DNA from: Nevskiaceae bacterium
GTDB taxonomy: Bacteria > Pseudomonadota > Gammaproteobacteria > Nevskiales > Nevskiaceae
DNA length: 64,000 bases
NCBI GenBank assembly: GCA_008012115.1
Contig: SSEB01000003.1
Location: forward strand, 593,745 to 657,744
Direction: 5' to 3'
The notes beneath the pieces are model-generated. The model searched no databases. It was not told the DNA's origin and worked only from the letters and a program-made list of their open reading frames with translations. The position numbers were made by a program, and so were the translations under genes. Below, one piece after another: positions 43,933-53,544 of the stretch; positions within the stretch are counted from its first letter, which is position 1, and each line of letters opens with the position of its first letter.

Positions 43933-45168
43933 GTGATCCATCTCGACGCCGTGCTGGCCGATCTGCAGCACAACTGGATGCTCTACGCCGCCATGCCGGT
44001 GATCGCGGCTGTGATCGGCTTCGTCACCAAGATCATCGCCATCCGCATGATGTTCCAGCCGCTGAAGTTCGTCGGCGTGCCGCCGTATCTCGGCTGGCAG
44101 GGCATCATTCCCAGCAAGGCCGGCATCATGGCCGGCATCATGTGCGACACACTGACGCGGCGCCTGATCCAGCCTGCGGAGGTGTTCGGCAAGCTCGACC
44201 CCAAGCGCGTCGCGCAGGAGATCGAACCGCCGCTGCTCAACGCCGTCGAGGAAATCACCCGCGAGGTGATGGGCACCTACAAGCCCGGCCTGTGGGAGTC
44301 GCTGCCGCTGGCGCTGCGCAAGAAACTGATCCAGCGCATCCAGAACGAGGCGCCAGCGGTGATCGAGCAGATGATGCGCGAGATGCAGGGCAATATCGGC
44401 GGCGTCTTCGATCTGCGCGACATGATGGTGACCACGCTGACGCGCGACAAGGAACTGCTCAACCGCATCTTCCAGCAGGCCGGTCGCGGCGAGTTCCGCT
44501 TCATCCGCAATTCCGGCATCTATTTCGGGTTCGGCATCGGCTGCATCCAGGCGCTGGCCTGGGCGTTCACGCACTCGGCCTGGATCATGCCCCTGTTCGG
44601 CGGCTTCGTCGGCTGGTTCTCGGACTGGATGGCGCTGAAGATGGTGTTCCGCCCGCGCGAGCCGAAGCGCTACCTCGGCCTGTTCACCTGGCAGGGCCTG
44701 TTCCTGCGGCGCCAGCAGGAAGTGGCGGCCGAGTACGGCGCACTGATCGCGCAGGAAGTGCTGACCGCCGCCAATATCATCGAGGCGGCGCTGCGCGGGC
44801 CTTTGTCCGACCGCCTGTTCTCGCTGGTGCAGAAGCACGTGTACGACATGCTCGACGAGCAGGCCGGCATCGCCCAGCCGCTGGTGATCCTGGCGGTCGG
44901 CAGCCAGCGCTACCTGCGCATGAAGCAGGACATCGCCGCGCACCTGATCGAGCGCCTGCCGGTGGCGCTCAAGAGCGTGGAGCAGTACGCCGACGATGCG
45001 ATGGATGTGCGCAACACCCTGGTGTCGCGCATGAAGCAGATGACGCCGGAGGAGTTCGAGGGCGTGCTGCGGCCGGTGTTCGAGCAGGACGAATGGAAAC
45101 TGATCGCGGTCGGCGCGATTCTGGGTTTCCTCGTCGGCGAACTGCAGGTGCACCTGATCCTGCAGTGA
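43933..45168 (+). CDS. DUF445 family membrane protein
   Basis: A protein of 411 residues, GTG start at 43933 (GGGGGAG upstream). Membrane segments lie near residues 17-35 (MLYAAMPVIAAVIGFVTKII), 195-235 (GIYFGFGIGCIQALAWAF … GGFVGWFSDWMALKMVF) and at the C-terminal end. Two repeats of the DUF445 signature (TKIIAIRMMFQPLKFVG and SDWMALKMVFRPREPKRYLG) each precede a W/GxG turn, which suggests internal duplication. Function unknown. Confidence 0.85.
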   Translation: MIHLDAVLADLQHNWMLYAAMPVIAAVIGFVTKIIAIRMMFQPLKFVGVPPYLGWQGIIPSKAGIMAGIMCDTLTRRLIQPAEVFGKLDPKRVAQEIEPPLLNAVEEITREVMGTYKPGLWESLPLALRKKLIQRIQNEAPAVIEQMMREMQGNIGGVFDLRDMMVTTLTRDKELLNRIFQQAGRGEFRFIRNSGIYFGFGIGCIQALAWAFTHSAWIMPLFGGFVGWFSDWMALKMVFRPREPKRYLGLFTWQGLFLRRQQEVAAEYGALIAQEVLTAANIIEAALRGPLSDRLFSLVQKHVYDMLDEQAGIAQPLVILAVGSQRYLRMKQDIAAHLIERLPVALKSVEQYADDAMDVRNTLVSRMKQMTPEEFEGVLRPVFEQDEWKLIAVGAILGFLVGELQVHLILQ

Positions 45169-45176
45169 GTGAAACG

Positions 45177-45203
45177 AAAAAGCCCGGGATGGCCCGGGCC
45201 TTT
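45177..45203. terminator. Bidirectional terminator between DUF445 and rpoH genes
   Basis: A5, GCCCGGG, loop ATGG, CCCGGGC, then CTTT. The 7-bp GC stem with A-tract and T-tract lies between two convergent genes, 8 bp after one stop codon and 17 bp from the other. Confidence 0.85.
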
Positions 45204-45220
45204 CGGTCTTGCCTTGAAAC

Positions 45221-46078
<858 letters not shown>

Positions 46079-46103
46079 CTGGTTACCCCCTATGGACTGA
46101 ATA

Positions 46104-46130
46104 TTAGCAGTCGCGGATTTAGAGTGCTAA
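46104..46130. promoter_or_regulatory. CIRCE element (HrcA operator) upstream of rpoH
   Basis: TTAGCAGTC (46104-46112), 9 nt, GAGTGCTAA (46122-46130). The CIRCE consensus is TTAGCACTC-N9-GAGTGCTAA; here one arm is perfect, the other has one change, and the spacing is exact. It lies between the probable rpoH promoter and start codon, where bound HrcA would block transcription. Confidence 0.85.
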
Positions 46131-46171
46131 GGCGGTAAAAAGTTGCATGCCCCTAGGACTTCCGGGCGGTT

Positions 46172-46205
46172 TTTATAACACTATGATCGAAAAGGGATAA
46201 ATCAA
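46172..46205 (-). promoter_or_regulatory. Probable housekeeping promoter of rpoH
   Basis: On the minus strand TTGATT (46200-46205), 16 nt, TAGTGT (46178-46183). A TATAAA (46172-46177) directly follows and is an alternative -10 element. It is the only promoter-like sequence between the ftsX stop and the CIRCE element. Confidence 0.4.
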
Positions 46206-46219
46206 GAGGCCGGCGGCGG

Positions 46220-47170
46220 TCAGCGCGGTTCGATCTTGCCCAGCTGGCGGCTGACGGTGAGGAAGGCGCCCAGCCAGCCCAGCAGGATGCCGGCGCCGAA
46301 CATCTCCAGCACGGCCAGGAAGGAGGGCCCGGCCAGGCTGAAGTCGCTCTCGTAGAGCCCGGCCAGATTGCGCACCGGTTCCGTCAGCGCGGCGAGGCCG
46401 GCCAGCACGAACAGCAGGGCCACCACGCTGCCGCTGAGCCCGTACCAGAAACCGGTATAGAGGAAGGGCCGGCGGATGAAGCTGTCGGGCGCGCCGATCA
46501 GTTTCATCACCACGATCTCCTCGCGTCGCGCCTGGATGTCGAGGCGGATGGTGTTGCCGACGGTGATGATCACGGCGATGCCGAGCAGCGCCGCCACCAC
46601 GGCGACGCCGCGCTGCAGGAAATCGAGGATCGCGTACAGGCGCTCCAGCCACTTCTGGTCGAGCTTGGCGCGGTCCACCTCCGGCAGGTGCGCCAGCTCG
46701 TCGGTGAGCGCGGCGACCTGTTCGCGCGTCTGCTTGCGCAGCGGCGTGACGGTGATGACCGCGGGCAGCGGGTTGTCGCCGAGCAGGTCCAGCGCATCGC
46801 CGAAGCCGGACAGCTTGCGGAATTCGTCCAGCGCCTGCTGCCGCGAGATGTAGCCGGTGCGGGCGACGCCGGGGCGCGCCTCGATTTCGCGCGCGAGGTC
46901 GCGACCGCGTTCCTCGGTGACGCTGTCCTTGAGGAACAGCGAGGACTGCGCCGCGCCTTCCCACGAATAGCTGAGCTTGTCGACATTGCCGATCAGCACA
47001 TGCAGGCCGGCCGGCAGCGCCAGGGTGATGCCGATCACCAGGGCGGTGAGCAGGGCGCCGACCGGGTTCTGCCACAGCTTGCCCAGCGAGAAGAAGAACA
47101 CGCGCGCGTGTTCCTCGGCCAGGCGCGACAGCCAGCCCGGGCGCAGGTCGCCGGCTTCCGCCTTAGCCAT
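46220..47170 (-). CDS. ftsX: Cell division protein FtsX
   Basis: A protein of 316 residues with four membrane segments: GALLTALVIGITLALPAGLH, a periplasmic domain, VVAALLGIAVIITVGNTIRL, a helix near SGSVVALLFVLAGLAAL, and FGAGILLGWLGAFLTV. The FtsX core IRLDIQARREEIVVMKLIGA is present. With FtsE it forms the ABC-type complex that activates septal peptidoglycan hydrolases. It overlaps ftsE by 8 bp. Confidence 0.95.
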   Translation of the reverse strand: MAKAEAGDLRPGWLSRLAEEHARVFFFSLGKLWQNPVGALLTALVIGITLALPAGLHVLIGNVDKLSYSWEGAAQSSLFLKDSVTEERGRDLAREIEARPGVARTGYISRQQALDEFRKLSGFGDALDLLGDNPLPAVITVTPLRKQTREQVAALTDELAHLPEVDRAKLDQKWLERLYAILDFLQRGVAVVAALLGIAVIITVGNTIRLDIQARREEIVVMKLIGAPDSFIRRPFLYTGFWYGLSGSVVALLFVLAGLAALTEPVRNLAGLYESDFSLAGPSFLAVLEMFGAGILLGWLGAFLTVSRQLGKIEPR

Positions 47171-47870
47171 GCTGCGTGTCTCCGAGATGATGGGCGCCGA
47201 TCGGTGTCCGCATGCTGATGCGGCCGTGCTCGAGATGCACGATGCGGTAGGGCATGGCCTTGATCAGGTCGATGGCGTGCGTCGCCACCAGCACGCTGAC
47301 GCCGACCTCGTTGAAGCGCGCGAAGATGCGCATGACCTCCTGCGCCATCTGCGGATCGAGATTGCCGGTGGGCTCGTCGGCCAGCAGCAGTTCGGGCTTG
47401 GTCACCACCGCGCGGGCGATGCCGACGCGCTGCTGTTCGCCACCGGACAGGAACAGCGGGTGCACTTTCTCCTTGTCGAGCAGGTCCACCTGATCCAGCG
47501 CAGCGCGCACCTGGCGGCCGACGTCGCGATAGGAATGGCCGCGGATGATCAGCGGCAGCGCCACGTTGTCGAACACCGTGCGGTCGTTGAGCAGGTTGAA
47601 ATCCTGGAACACGAGGCCGAGGCGCTGGCGGTAGGCGGGAATCTCGCGCGGCTTGAGCTGGCGCAGGTTGCGGCCCTGCATCAGCACCTCGCCGCGCGTG
47701 GCGCGGGCCAGCAGGGCGATCAGCCGCAGGATGGTCGATTTGCCGGCGCCGCTGGCGCCGGTGAGGAACACCATCTCGCCCTGCTTCACGCTGAAGCTGA
47801 CATGGGTGAGCACGTCATGACCGCCGGGATAGCGGTGGCTGACGTCGTGGAAATGAATGATGTCCGTCAT
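47163..47870 (-). CDS. ftsE: Cell division ATP-binding protein FtsE
   Basis: A protein of 235 residues, an ABC ATPase: Walker A GASGAGKST, Q-loop in RLGLVFQDFNLL, signature LSGGEQQRVGIARAVV, Walker B LLLADEPTGNLD and the switch His in VLVATHAIDL. It is the partner of FtsX at the divisome. It overlaps ftsX and follows ftsY by 25 bp. Confidence 0.96.
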   Translation of the reverse strand: MTDIIHFHDVSHRYPGGHDVLTHVSFSVKQGEMVFLTGASGAGKSTILRLIALLARATRGEVLMQGRNLRQLKPREIPAYRQRLGLVFQDFNLLNDRTVFDNVALPLIIRGHSYRDVGRQVRAALDQVDLLDKEKVHPLFLSGGEQQRVGIARAVVTKPELLLADEPTGNLDPQMAQEVMRIFARFNEVGVSVLVATHAIDLIKAMPYRIVHLEHGRISMRTPIGAHHLGDTQHG

Positions 47871-47895
47871 GCGGGGCGGGCGTCGTGGGCGGTGC

Positions 47896-48822
47896 TCAGG
47901 TTCCGATCAGCGCTTCGGCGTAGGCTTCGGCGTCGAAGGGTTCGAGATCCTCGACGCCTTCGCCCAGGCCGACGAAGCGCACCGGCAGCGCCAGGCGCCG
48001 CGCGATGGCCAGCAGGATACCGCCCTTCGCGGTGCCGTCCAACTTGGTGATGGCGATGCCGGTGAGGCCGATCGCCTCGTGGAACTGCAGCGCCTGCGTC
48101 AGCGCGTTGCCGCCGGTGGTGGCGTCCACCACCATCAGCACCTCGTGCGGCGCGTAGGGATCGTGCTTCTGCACCACGCGCTTGATCTTGCGCAGTTCCT
48201 CCATCAGGTGCGCCTGCGTGTGCAGGCGGCCGGCGGTGTCGGCGATCACCACGTCGATGCCGCGCGCCTTGGCCGACTGCACGGCGTCGAAGATCACGCT
48301 GGCGGAATCCGCGCCTTCGCCCTGCGACAGGATCGGCACGCCGGCACGCTCGCTCCAGGTGGTGAGCTGCTGCACCGCCGCGGCGCGGAAGGTGTCGCCG
48401 GCGGCCAGCAGCACGCTCTTGCCTTCTTTCTTGAGGCGCAGCGCCAGCTTGCCGATGGTGGTGGTCTTGCCGACGCCGTTCACGCCGGCCACGAACAGGA
48501 TGTAGGGCTTGATGAAGGCGGGAATGGTCAGCGGCTTGCTGACCGGCGCCAGCAACTCCACCAGGTATTTCTTCAGCGCTGCGCGCAACTGCTTTTCGTT
48601 CTTGATGCGGCCGGCGTTGACCTCGGCCTGCAGGCGTTCGATCAGCCAGCCGGTGGCCTCGATGCCGGCATCGGCCATCAGCAGGCGGCCCTCGAGTTCC
48701 TCGATGGCGTCGTCGCGCAGCTTGTCGCCGGCGAACAGCGTGCCGAGATCGCGCGTCAGAAACGAGTCGCCCTTGTTGATGCTGGCGCGCAGCTTGGTCA
48801 GAAATCCGGTGTTGTCGGCCAT
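47896..48822 (-). CDS. ftsY: Signal recognition particle receptor FtsY
   Basis: A protein of 308 residues: N domain (about 1-100), then the SRP-type GTPase with G1 GVNGVGKTTTIGKLA, GDTFRAAAVQQL, G3 DTAGRLHTQ and G4 TKLDGTAKGG, ending in GVEDLEPFDAEAYAEAL. It lacks the long acidic N-terminal extension of E. coli FtsY, as in many gammaproteobacteria outside the enterics. It receives SRP-ribosome complexes at the membrane. Repeat copy 6 lies just upstream, so its promoter is near or within that element. Confidence 0.96.
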   Translation of the reverse strand: MADNTGFLTKLRASINKGDSFLTRDLGTLFAGDKLRDDAIEELEGRLLMADAGIEATGWLIERLQAEVNAGRIKNEKQLRAALKKYLVELLAPVSKPLTIPAFIKPYILFVAGVNGVGKTTTIGKLALRLKKEGKSVLLAAGDTFRAAAVQQLTTWSERAGVPILSQGEGADSASVIFDAVQSAKARGIDVVIADTAGRLHTQAHLMEELRKIKRVVQKHDPYAPHEVLMVVDATTGGNALTQALQFHEAIGLTGIAITKLDGTAKGGILLAIARRLALPVRFVGLGEGVEDLEPFDAEAYAEALIGT

Positions 48823-48841
48823 CAGGGAGTCCGGAAACCGT

Positions 48842-48951
48842 CACCCGCTCTCGGCTGGAGCGTGGCAGAATCGGTTATAAATTATAGTTTAAATTTAAAT
48901 TTGATAAATAAAATAAAACAAATTACCGGGATAAAACTGCGACAGCGGGTC
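48842..48951. repeat. 110-bp element, copy 6 (CTTG-tailed variant)
   Basis: Left box CACCCGCT 48842-48849; 24 nt; AT core 48874-48919 (46 nt, GTTAT … AAAAC, 16 of 23 positions self-complementary); 24 nt; right box AGCGGGTC 48944-48951. It continues CTTGTCCCCGAACTCGGGG with a 5-bp hairpin (48956-48969), like copy 3. It begins 38 bp downstream of the hemL stop codon (minus strand) and ends 19 bp upstream of the ftsY start. Confidence 0.9.
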
Positions 48952-48989
48952 TTGTCCCCGAACTCGGGGGTGGCGGATTTTCGGCCCTT

Positions 48990-50282
48990 TCACGCCGCCT
49001 TGCACAGCGCGAAGGCTTCGCGCGCCGCCGCCAGCGTTGCCGCGATCTCCGACTCGCCGTGCCGCGCGCCGACGAAGCCGGCCTCGTAGGCCGACGGCGC
49101 TAGGTACACGCCGCGATCCAGCATGGCATGGAAGAAGCGCTTGAAGCGCTCGGCGTCGCAGGCCATCACGTCGGCATAGCCGCGGATCGGCCCCTGCCCG
49201 AAGTACAGGCCGAACATGCTGCCGACCTGCGTGGTGGCGAAGGCGACGCCGAGCTCGCGCGCCGCCGCGCGCAGGCCGTCGAGCAGCTGCGCGGTGGTCA
49301 CCTCCAGTCGCGCGTAGAGCATGGCGTCGTCGAGCTTGCGCAGGGTGGCGAGGCCCGCGGCCATCGCCAGCGGATTGCCGGACAGCGTGCCGGCCTGGTA
49401 CACCGGGCCGGCGGGCGAGAGTTTCTGCATGACGTCGCGGCGCCCGCCGAAGGCGCCCACCGGCATGCCGCCGCCGATGATCTTGCCCAGCGTGATCAGG
49501 TCCGGCTGGACGTTGTAGAGCCCGGCTGCGCCGCGCGGACCGACGCGGAAGCCGGTCATCACCTCGTCGAAAATCAGCAGCGCGCCGTGCCGCGTGCACA
49601 GCTCGCGCAGCCCTTCGAGAAAACCGGGCGCCGGCGGCACGCAGTTCATGTTGCCGGCCACCGGCTCGACGATCACGCAGGCCACCGCGTCGCGGTTGGC
49701 GTTGAACAGCGTGGCGACGCTGGCGAGATCGTTGTAGGTCGCGGTCAGCGTGTGCCGCGCCACGTCCGCCGGCACGCCCGGCGAGGTCGGCACGCCGAAG
49801 GTCAGTGCGCCGGAGCCGGCCTTGACCAGCAACGCGTCGGCGTGGCCGTGGTAGCAGCCCTCGAACTTGATCAGCTGGTCGCGACCGGTGAAGCCGCGGG
49901 CGAGGCGGATCGCCGACATCGTCGCCTCGGTGCCGCTGTTGCACATGCGCACCTGCTCCATGCCCGGCACGCGCGCGCACAGCAGCTCCGCCATTTCGAT
50001 TTCCAGCTCGGTCGGCGCGCCGTAGGACACGCCGATGGCGAGCTGCTTCTGCATCGCCGCGAACACATCGGCGTCCTGGTGGCCGAGAATCATTGGGCCC
50101 CAGGAACCAACGTAGTCGATGTAGGACTTGCCGTCGGCATCGATGATCTTCGCGCCCAGCGCGGCGGCGATGAAGCGAGGCGTGCCGCCGACCGACTTGA
50201 ACGCGCGTACCGGCGAATTCACGCCGCCGGGAATGAACTGCTGGGCGTGGGCGAACAGGGCTTCGGAGCGACGGGTGGTCAT
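48990..50282 (-). CDS. hemL: Glutamate-1-semialdehyde 2,1-aminomutase
   Basis: A protein of 430 residues, normal for HemL. The PLP lysine is in [20 protein letters not shown]. Other motifs are [59 protein letters not shown] and [15 protein letters not shown]. It converts glutamate-1-semialdehyde to 5-aminolevulinate in C5-pathway haem synthesis. The start ATG is at 50280-50282. It stands next to thiE and thiD as in Pseudomonas. Confidence 0.96.
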   Translation of the reverse strand: MTTRRSEALFAHAQQFIPGGVNSPVRAFKSVGGTPRFIAAALGAKIIDADGKSYIDYVGSWGPMILGHQDADVFAAMQKQLAIGVSYGAPTELEIEMAELLCARVPGMEQVRMCNSGTEATMSAIRLARGFTGRDQLIKFEGCYHGHADALLVKAGSGALTFGVPTSPGVPADVARHTLTATYNDLASVATLFNANRDAVACVIVEPVAGNMNCVPPAPGFLEGLRELCTRHGALLIFDEVMTGFRVGPRGAAGLYNVQPDLITLGKIIGGGMPVGAFGGRRDVMQKLSPAGPVYQAGTLSGNPLAMAAGLATLRKLDDAMLYARLEVTTAQLLDGLRAAARELGVAFATTQVGSMFGLYFGQGPIRGYADVMACDAERFKRFFHAMLDRGVYLAPSAYEAGFVGARHGESEIAATLAAAREAFALCKAA

Positions 50283-50341
50283 GACGCGGATCGGCAGCGA
50301 CGGAGCCGCGATTCTACGCGGGGCAGGGCCGCCACGGGGAT

Positions 50342-50995
50342 TCAGCAGCGAAACAATTGCGCGTAGGCGCGGGCCGCGGCCTCGATATCCGGCGCGCCGA
50401 ACACGCCCTCGACCGCCGCCACCATGTCGGCGCCCCGGGCGATCAGCGTCGGCGCGTTGTCCGGGGTGACGCCGCCGATGGCACAGACCGGGATGCGCAG
50501 CTGCGGCCGCGCCAGCGACAGCAACTCCGGCGGCGCCGGCGGTGCATCGGGCTTGGTGCGCGAATCGAAGAAGCGGCCGAAGGCGACGTAGCTGGCACCG
50601 CCGGCCTGCGCCGCCAGCGCGCGCTCCAGCGAGCCGGAGCAACTGACGCCGATCACCGCCTCCGGCCCCAGCCGCGCCCGCGCCGTCGCCAGGGGCTCAT
50701 CGGAGGCGCCGACATGCACGCCATCGGCGCCGCAGGCCAGGGCCAGCTCGACATCGTCGTTGACGATGAACAGTGCGCCATGCACGCGACACAGGCCGAG
50801 CAGGGCGCGGGCGTTGCGCGCACGCACGGCGGCGTCGCTCCACTTGTCGCGGTATTGCAGCAGCGCGGCGCCGCCGGCCAGCGCGTCTTCGGCCGCGGCC
50901 AGGAGTCTGGCGCTGTCGCTGCAGATCGCCTGCGAAGTGATGGCGTAGAGCCCGCGCAGGGGGTGCACCGGCGACCGTGGTTGGTGCGACCTCAC
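50342..50995 (-). CDS. thiE: Thiamine-phosphate synthase ThiE
   Basis: A protein of 217 residues from a GTG at 50993-50995 that overlaps the thiD stop codon (GTGA). A second GTG lies 9 codons later, just before [14 protein letters not shown]-barrel motifs: [59 protein letters not shown] and [12 protein letters not shown]. It joins HMP-pyrophosphate and thiazole phosphate. Translational coupling with thiD is likely. Confidence 0.92.
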   Translation of the reverse strand: MRSHQPRSPVHPLRGLYAITSQAICSDSARLLAAAEDALAGGAALLQYRDKWSDAAVRARNARALLGLCRVHGALFIVNDDVELALACGADGVHVGASDEPLATARARLGPEAVIGVSCSGSLERALAAQAGGASYVAFGRFFDSRTKPDAPPAPPELLSLARPQLRIPVCAIGGVTPDNAPTLIARGADMVAAVEGVFGAPDIEAAARAYAQLFRC

Positions 50996-51765
50996 GGCAG
51001 GCGTCCCGGGATGCGCCGGCCGTGGCCGATGCGGCGCGCGTTGTGCAAGCTGCGCTGGGTGTAGGTCTGGGCCTCGACGAGGGCTTCGCCGACATCGCGG
51101 CCCTGGGCCAGCAGCGCGGCGATCGCCGCCGCCAGCGTACAGCCGGCGCCGTGGAAGGTCTCCGGCAAACGCGGCCAGCGGTAGGCCCTCGGCGGCGATC
51201 CGCTGCGATGCCAGGTGTTGACCACGTCGTCGCCGGGTTCGTCGCCGCCCGTGACCAGCACGTTGGCGCAACCGGCGGCCAGCAGCGCCTGCGCACAGGC
51301 CTCCGGCGTGGCGGCGCCGGGCGCGAGCCGGCGCGCCTCGGCGGCATTGGGCGTGAGCACGGTGGTCAGCGGAAACAGGTCCGTGCGCATCGCCGCCACC
51401 GTCGCGGCGTTGGCCAGGGCGCTGCCGCCGCCGGCACGGAGCACCGGGTCCAGCACCAGCGGCACCCGCAGGCGCTGCGCCGCCGCGGCGATGACCGGCA
51501 ACTGCGCGGCATCGCCGAGCAGGCCGACCTTGATCGCGGCGATGTCGCAATCCGCGATCAGGGCCTCGATCTGCGCCGCGATCAGGATGGGGGCAACCGG
51601 CGCGACGCGGGCGACGTCCCGCGTGTCCTGCACGGTCTGGGCGGTCACCACCGTCAGTGCATGGCCGCCGAGCGCGGCCACGGCTTCGAGGTCCGCGTGG
51701 ATGCCGGCGCCACCAGTCGGATCATGTCCGGAGAGGCAAAGCACCAGTGGCAAGGCGGTGGGCAT
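50992..51765 (-). CDS. thiD: Hydroxymethylpyrimidine/phosphomethylpyrimidine kinase ThiD
   Basis: A protein of 257 residues of ribokinase fold: LCLSGHDPTGGAGIHADLEA, IAAIKVGLLGDAAQLPVIA, LDPVLRAGGGSAL, VLTPNAAEARRL, VLVTGGDEPGDDVVNTWH and the anion-hole/catalytic FHGAGCTLAAAIAALLAQG. It makes HMP-pyrophosphate for thiamine. It is the first gene of thiD-thiE(-hemL). Upstream lies a 0.58-kb gene-free region with DnaA boxes; I see no thiamine riboswitch there. Confidence 0.93.
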   Translation of the reverse strand: MPTALPLVLCLSGHDPTGGAGIHADLEAVAALGGHALTVVTAQTVQDTRDVARVAPVAPILIAAQIEALIADCDIAAIKVGLLGDAAQLPVIAAAAQRLRVPLVLDPVLRAGGGSALANAATVAAMRTDLFPLTTVLTPNAAEARRLAPGAATPEACAQALLAAGCANVLVTGGDEPGDDVVNTWHRSGSPPRAYRWPRLPETFHGAGCTLAAAIAALLAQGRDVGEALVEAQTYTQRSLHNARRIGHGRRIPGRLP

Positions 51766-52223
51766 GGCGGCAGTTTAAGGACTTGACGCGGGCGAAAAAA
51801 CGATTCAATCGGTTATGTGCTTATGCACAGCGGCGGTGCAAGGGCCGGCAAACCCGCATAGCTGCGACATTTTTCTGAAAGAATCGCGCAATATTTTAAT
51901 AAATAATTGAATTTAAATGAGAAATCGGCCTGTGCAAGAAATCGCCGCGGGCTAAAAAGTCCCGAGTGGACGGCCACTTAGCGACATCAGGCATCCCTTG
52001 TCCACACAGTTATCCACAGAATTTGTGCATAGGCGCGATCTTATCTTTTAAAGCCAGTAAGTTGCCGCTCTTTTTTCAAGTAAAAAGCGGTGCGGCGTAC
52101 GGAAAATCATCCGATTGTTCAATTGCTTCCCCCGGACCGGCCACCTCGTGGGCTCGGGTGCTGCGGGTGTTACTTTTTCGATAAGAAACAGGGTGAAGCC
52201 CGCGTAAGCCGGGGAGGCGGCGC
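51766..52223. other. Gene-free AT-rich region with DnaA-box cluster
   Basis: No credible gene. DnaA boxes: TTATGCACA (51821-51829, perfect TTATNCACA), TTGTCCACA (51998-52006, one mismatch), TTATCCACA (52010-52018, perfect) and TGTGCATAG (52024-52032, minus strand, one mismatch). GATCTTATCTTTT (52037-52049) is one mismatch from the E. coli oriC 13-mer GATCTNTTNTTTT. An AT-rich run occupies about 51887-51925. This resembles a replication origin or a DnaA-titration site. dnaA, dnaN or gidA are not nearby, so function is open. Confidence 0.55.
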
Positions 52224-52326
52224 GACCCGCTCTGGCGACAAAGAATACCGGGTTCGTTGAAAAATATCGATTAAATTTTTATTGATGCAATTAATGCGCA
52301 CAAATACGCATCTTGTGCGCCGCGTC
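52224..52326. repeat. 110-bp element, copy 8 (decayed)
   Basis: Left box GACCCGCT 52224-52231; 24 nt; AT-rich stretch starting GTTGA at 52256, exactly the expected core start, and rich in A/T to about 52295. The right end is not in the expected place, but GCCGCGTCTTG at 52319 resembles AGCGGGTCTTG of copies 3 and 6, 7 nt closer. It lies just downstream (minus strand) of the FixC-like gene's stop codon, like the intact copies. Confidence 0.5.
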
Positions 52327-52347
52327 TTGCCGCGCCGGCGGCAGTTG

Positions 52348-53544
52348 TCAGCCCTGCCAGAGGGCCCGCGCCAGCCGGGCCACGTCGGCTCGTTCCGGGA
52401 CCGGCGCATCGCCCAGCAGGATGCCGACCAGACGGTTTTTGAGCCGGGGGCGCGCCATGGCGCCCAGGGCCAGCGCGGAGACGCCCCAGGGGTTGCCGCA
52501 CCAGCCCCGCAGTCGTTCACTGAAGGCGAACAAGCGGGCGTAGTGGTCGTGAAGGCTCGCCGCATAGGCCGCAGCCGCGCCGGACTCGCCGGCCACGATA
52601 CGCACGGCATGCTCCGCCGCCAGCCGGCCCGATTCCAGCGCGTAGTCGATGCCCTCGCCGGTCAGCGGATTGACCAGGCCCGCCGCTTCGCCGGCGATCA
52701 GGATGCGCGGTGCGATCAGTGGCGACGCGAGGAAATCGCAGCGCAGCGGAAAGCTCCTGGCCGCCGATCGCGGCGCGGCATCGCCCAGCAGCCGCCGGGC
52801 CTCGCGACTGTGCAGGTACTGCCGCAGCAACTCCGGCAGGGACACGCTGCCGCGACGGTGCTCCAGCCCGACACCGACGTTGGCCCCGCCGTCGCCGGTC
52901 GGAAAAATCCAGCCGTAGCCGGGCAGGGTGGCGGGTGAGAAATGCAGGTGCCAGGTATCGCCCGGCCCGCCGGGGGCTGCGACGTACTGCCGGATGGCGA
53001 CCATGCTGCGCGGCTTGCGTTTCAGCAGGCGCATCCGCAAGGCCAGGCCACTGTGCGCGCCGGTAGCCAGGATGACCTGCCGCGCCGAGACCGCAGTGAC
53101 TCCGGCGGGGGTCTCGACCGAGAGGCGCAGCGCCGTGCCGGCGTCCTCCCAGCCGCGAACCTCGCAGGGTGTCAGCAGCGTCGCGCCGGCCTCTACCGCG
53201 CGCTCCACCAGCATCGCGTCCAACTGCCGGCGTGGCAGCACGTAGGCGTAGCCCGGGCTGCCCGCGTCCTGCAACAGGGCTGCGACCCGGCCCAGCGGCG
53301 CGCGCAGGTCGAAGCGGTCGATGCGGGCGCCCCGGCGCCGGACCGCCTCCTCGAGTTCCAGCCGCCGCAGTTCCTGGACCGCGCGTCCGGTGAGGCCGTC
53401 GCCACAGATTTTGTCCCGCGGGAATTCGGCGCGATCGAGCAAGGCCACGCGCAGTCCCGCGCGGGCTGCGTGATAAGCCGCCGCGGCGCCGGCGGGGCCG
53501 GCGCCGATGACGGCGAGATCGTGAATCGGTGCGGGCGTAGTCAC
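52348..53544 (-). CDS. FAD-dependent geranylgeranyl-reductase-family (FixC-like) oxidoreductase
   Basis: A protein of 398 residues from a GTG at 53542-53544 that overlaps the metF stop (GTGA). The FAD-binding Rossmann motif is VIGAGPAGAAAAYHAARAG, with RDKICGDGLTGRAV, YAYVLPRRQLDAML, WIFPTGDGGANVGVGL and the second FAD motif ILIAGEAAGLVNPLTGEGID. This is the geranylgeranyl reductase/digeranylgeranylglycerophospholipid reductase-like subgroup, which reduces isoprenoid double bonds or acts as a monooxygenase. The substrate is not predictable. It is probably the last gene of the metK-ahcY-metF transcript. Confidence 0.82.
   Translation of the reverse strand: MTTPAPIHDLAVIGAGPAGAAAAYHAARAGLRVALLDRAEFPRDKICGDGLTGRAVQELRRLELEEAVRRRGARIDRFDLRAPLGRVAALLQDAGSPGYAYVLPRRQLDAMLVERAVEAGATLLTPCEVRGWEDAGTALRLSVETPAGVTAVSARQVILATGAHSGLALRMRLLKRKPRSMVAIRQYVAAPGGPGDTWHLHFSPATLPGYGWIFPTGDGGANVGVGLEHRRGSVSLPELLRQYLHSREARRLLGDAAPRSAARSFPLRCDFLASPLIAPRILIAGEAAGLVNPLTGEGIDYALESGRLAAEHAVRIVAGESGAAAAYAASLHDHYARLFAFSERLRGWCGNPWGVSALALGAMARPRLKNRLVGILLGDAPVPERADVARLARALWQG

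Noticed and set aside
51766..51900. TPP riboswitch upstream of thiD
   Set aside because: The CUGAGA and ACCUGA-type conserved blocks of the TPP aptamer are not present in the leader.
51851..51953. A further repeat-like stretch (AACCCGCA, AT-rich centre, GCGGGC), candidate number 7 of the family
   Set aside because: The left box has two mismatches, the core does not begin with GTTAT at the expected place, the right box is 7 nt off, and it is not behind a stop codon. It may be an AT-rich origin-like tract instead.
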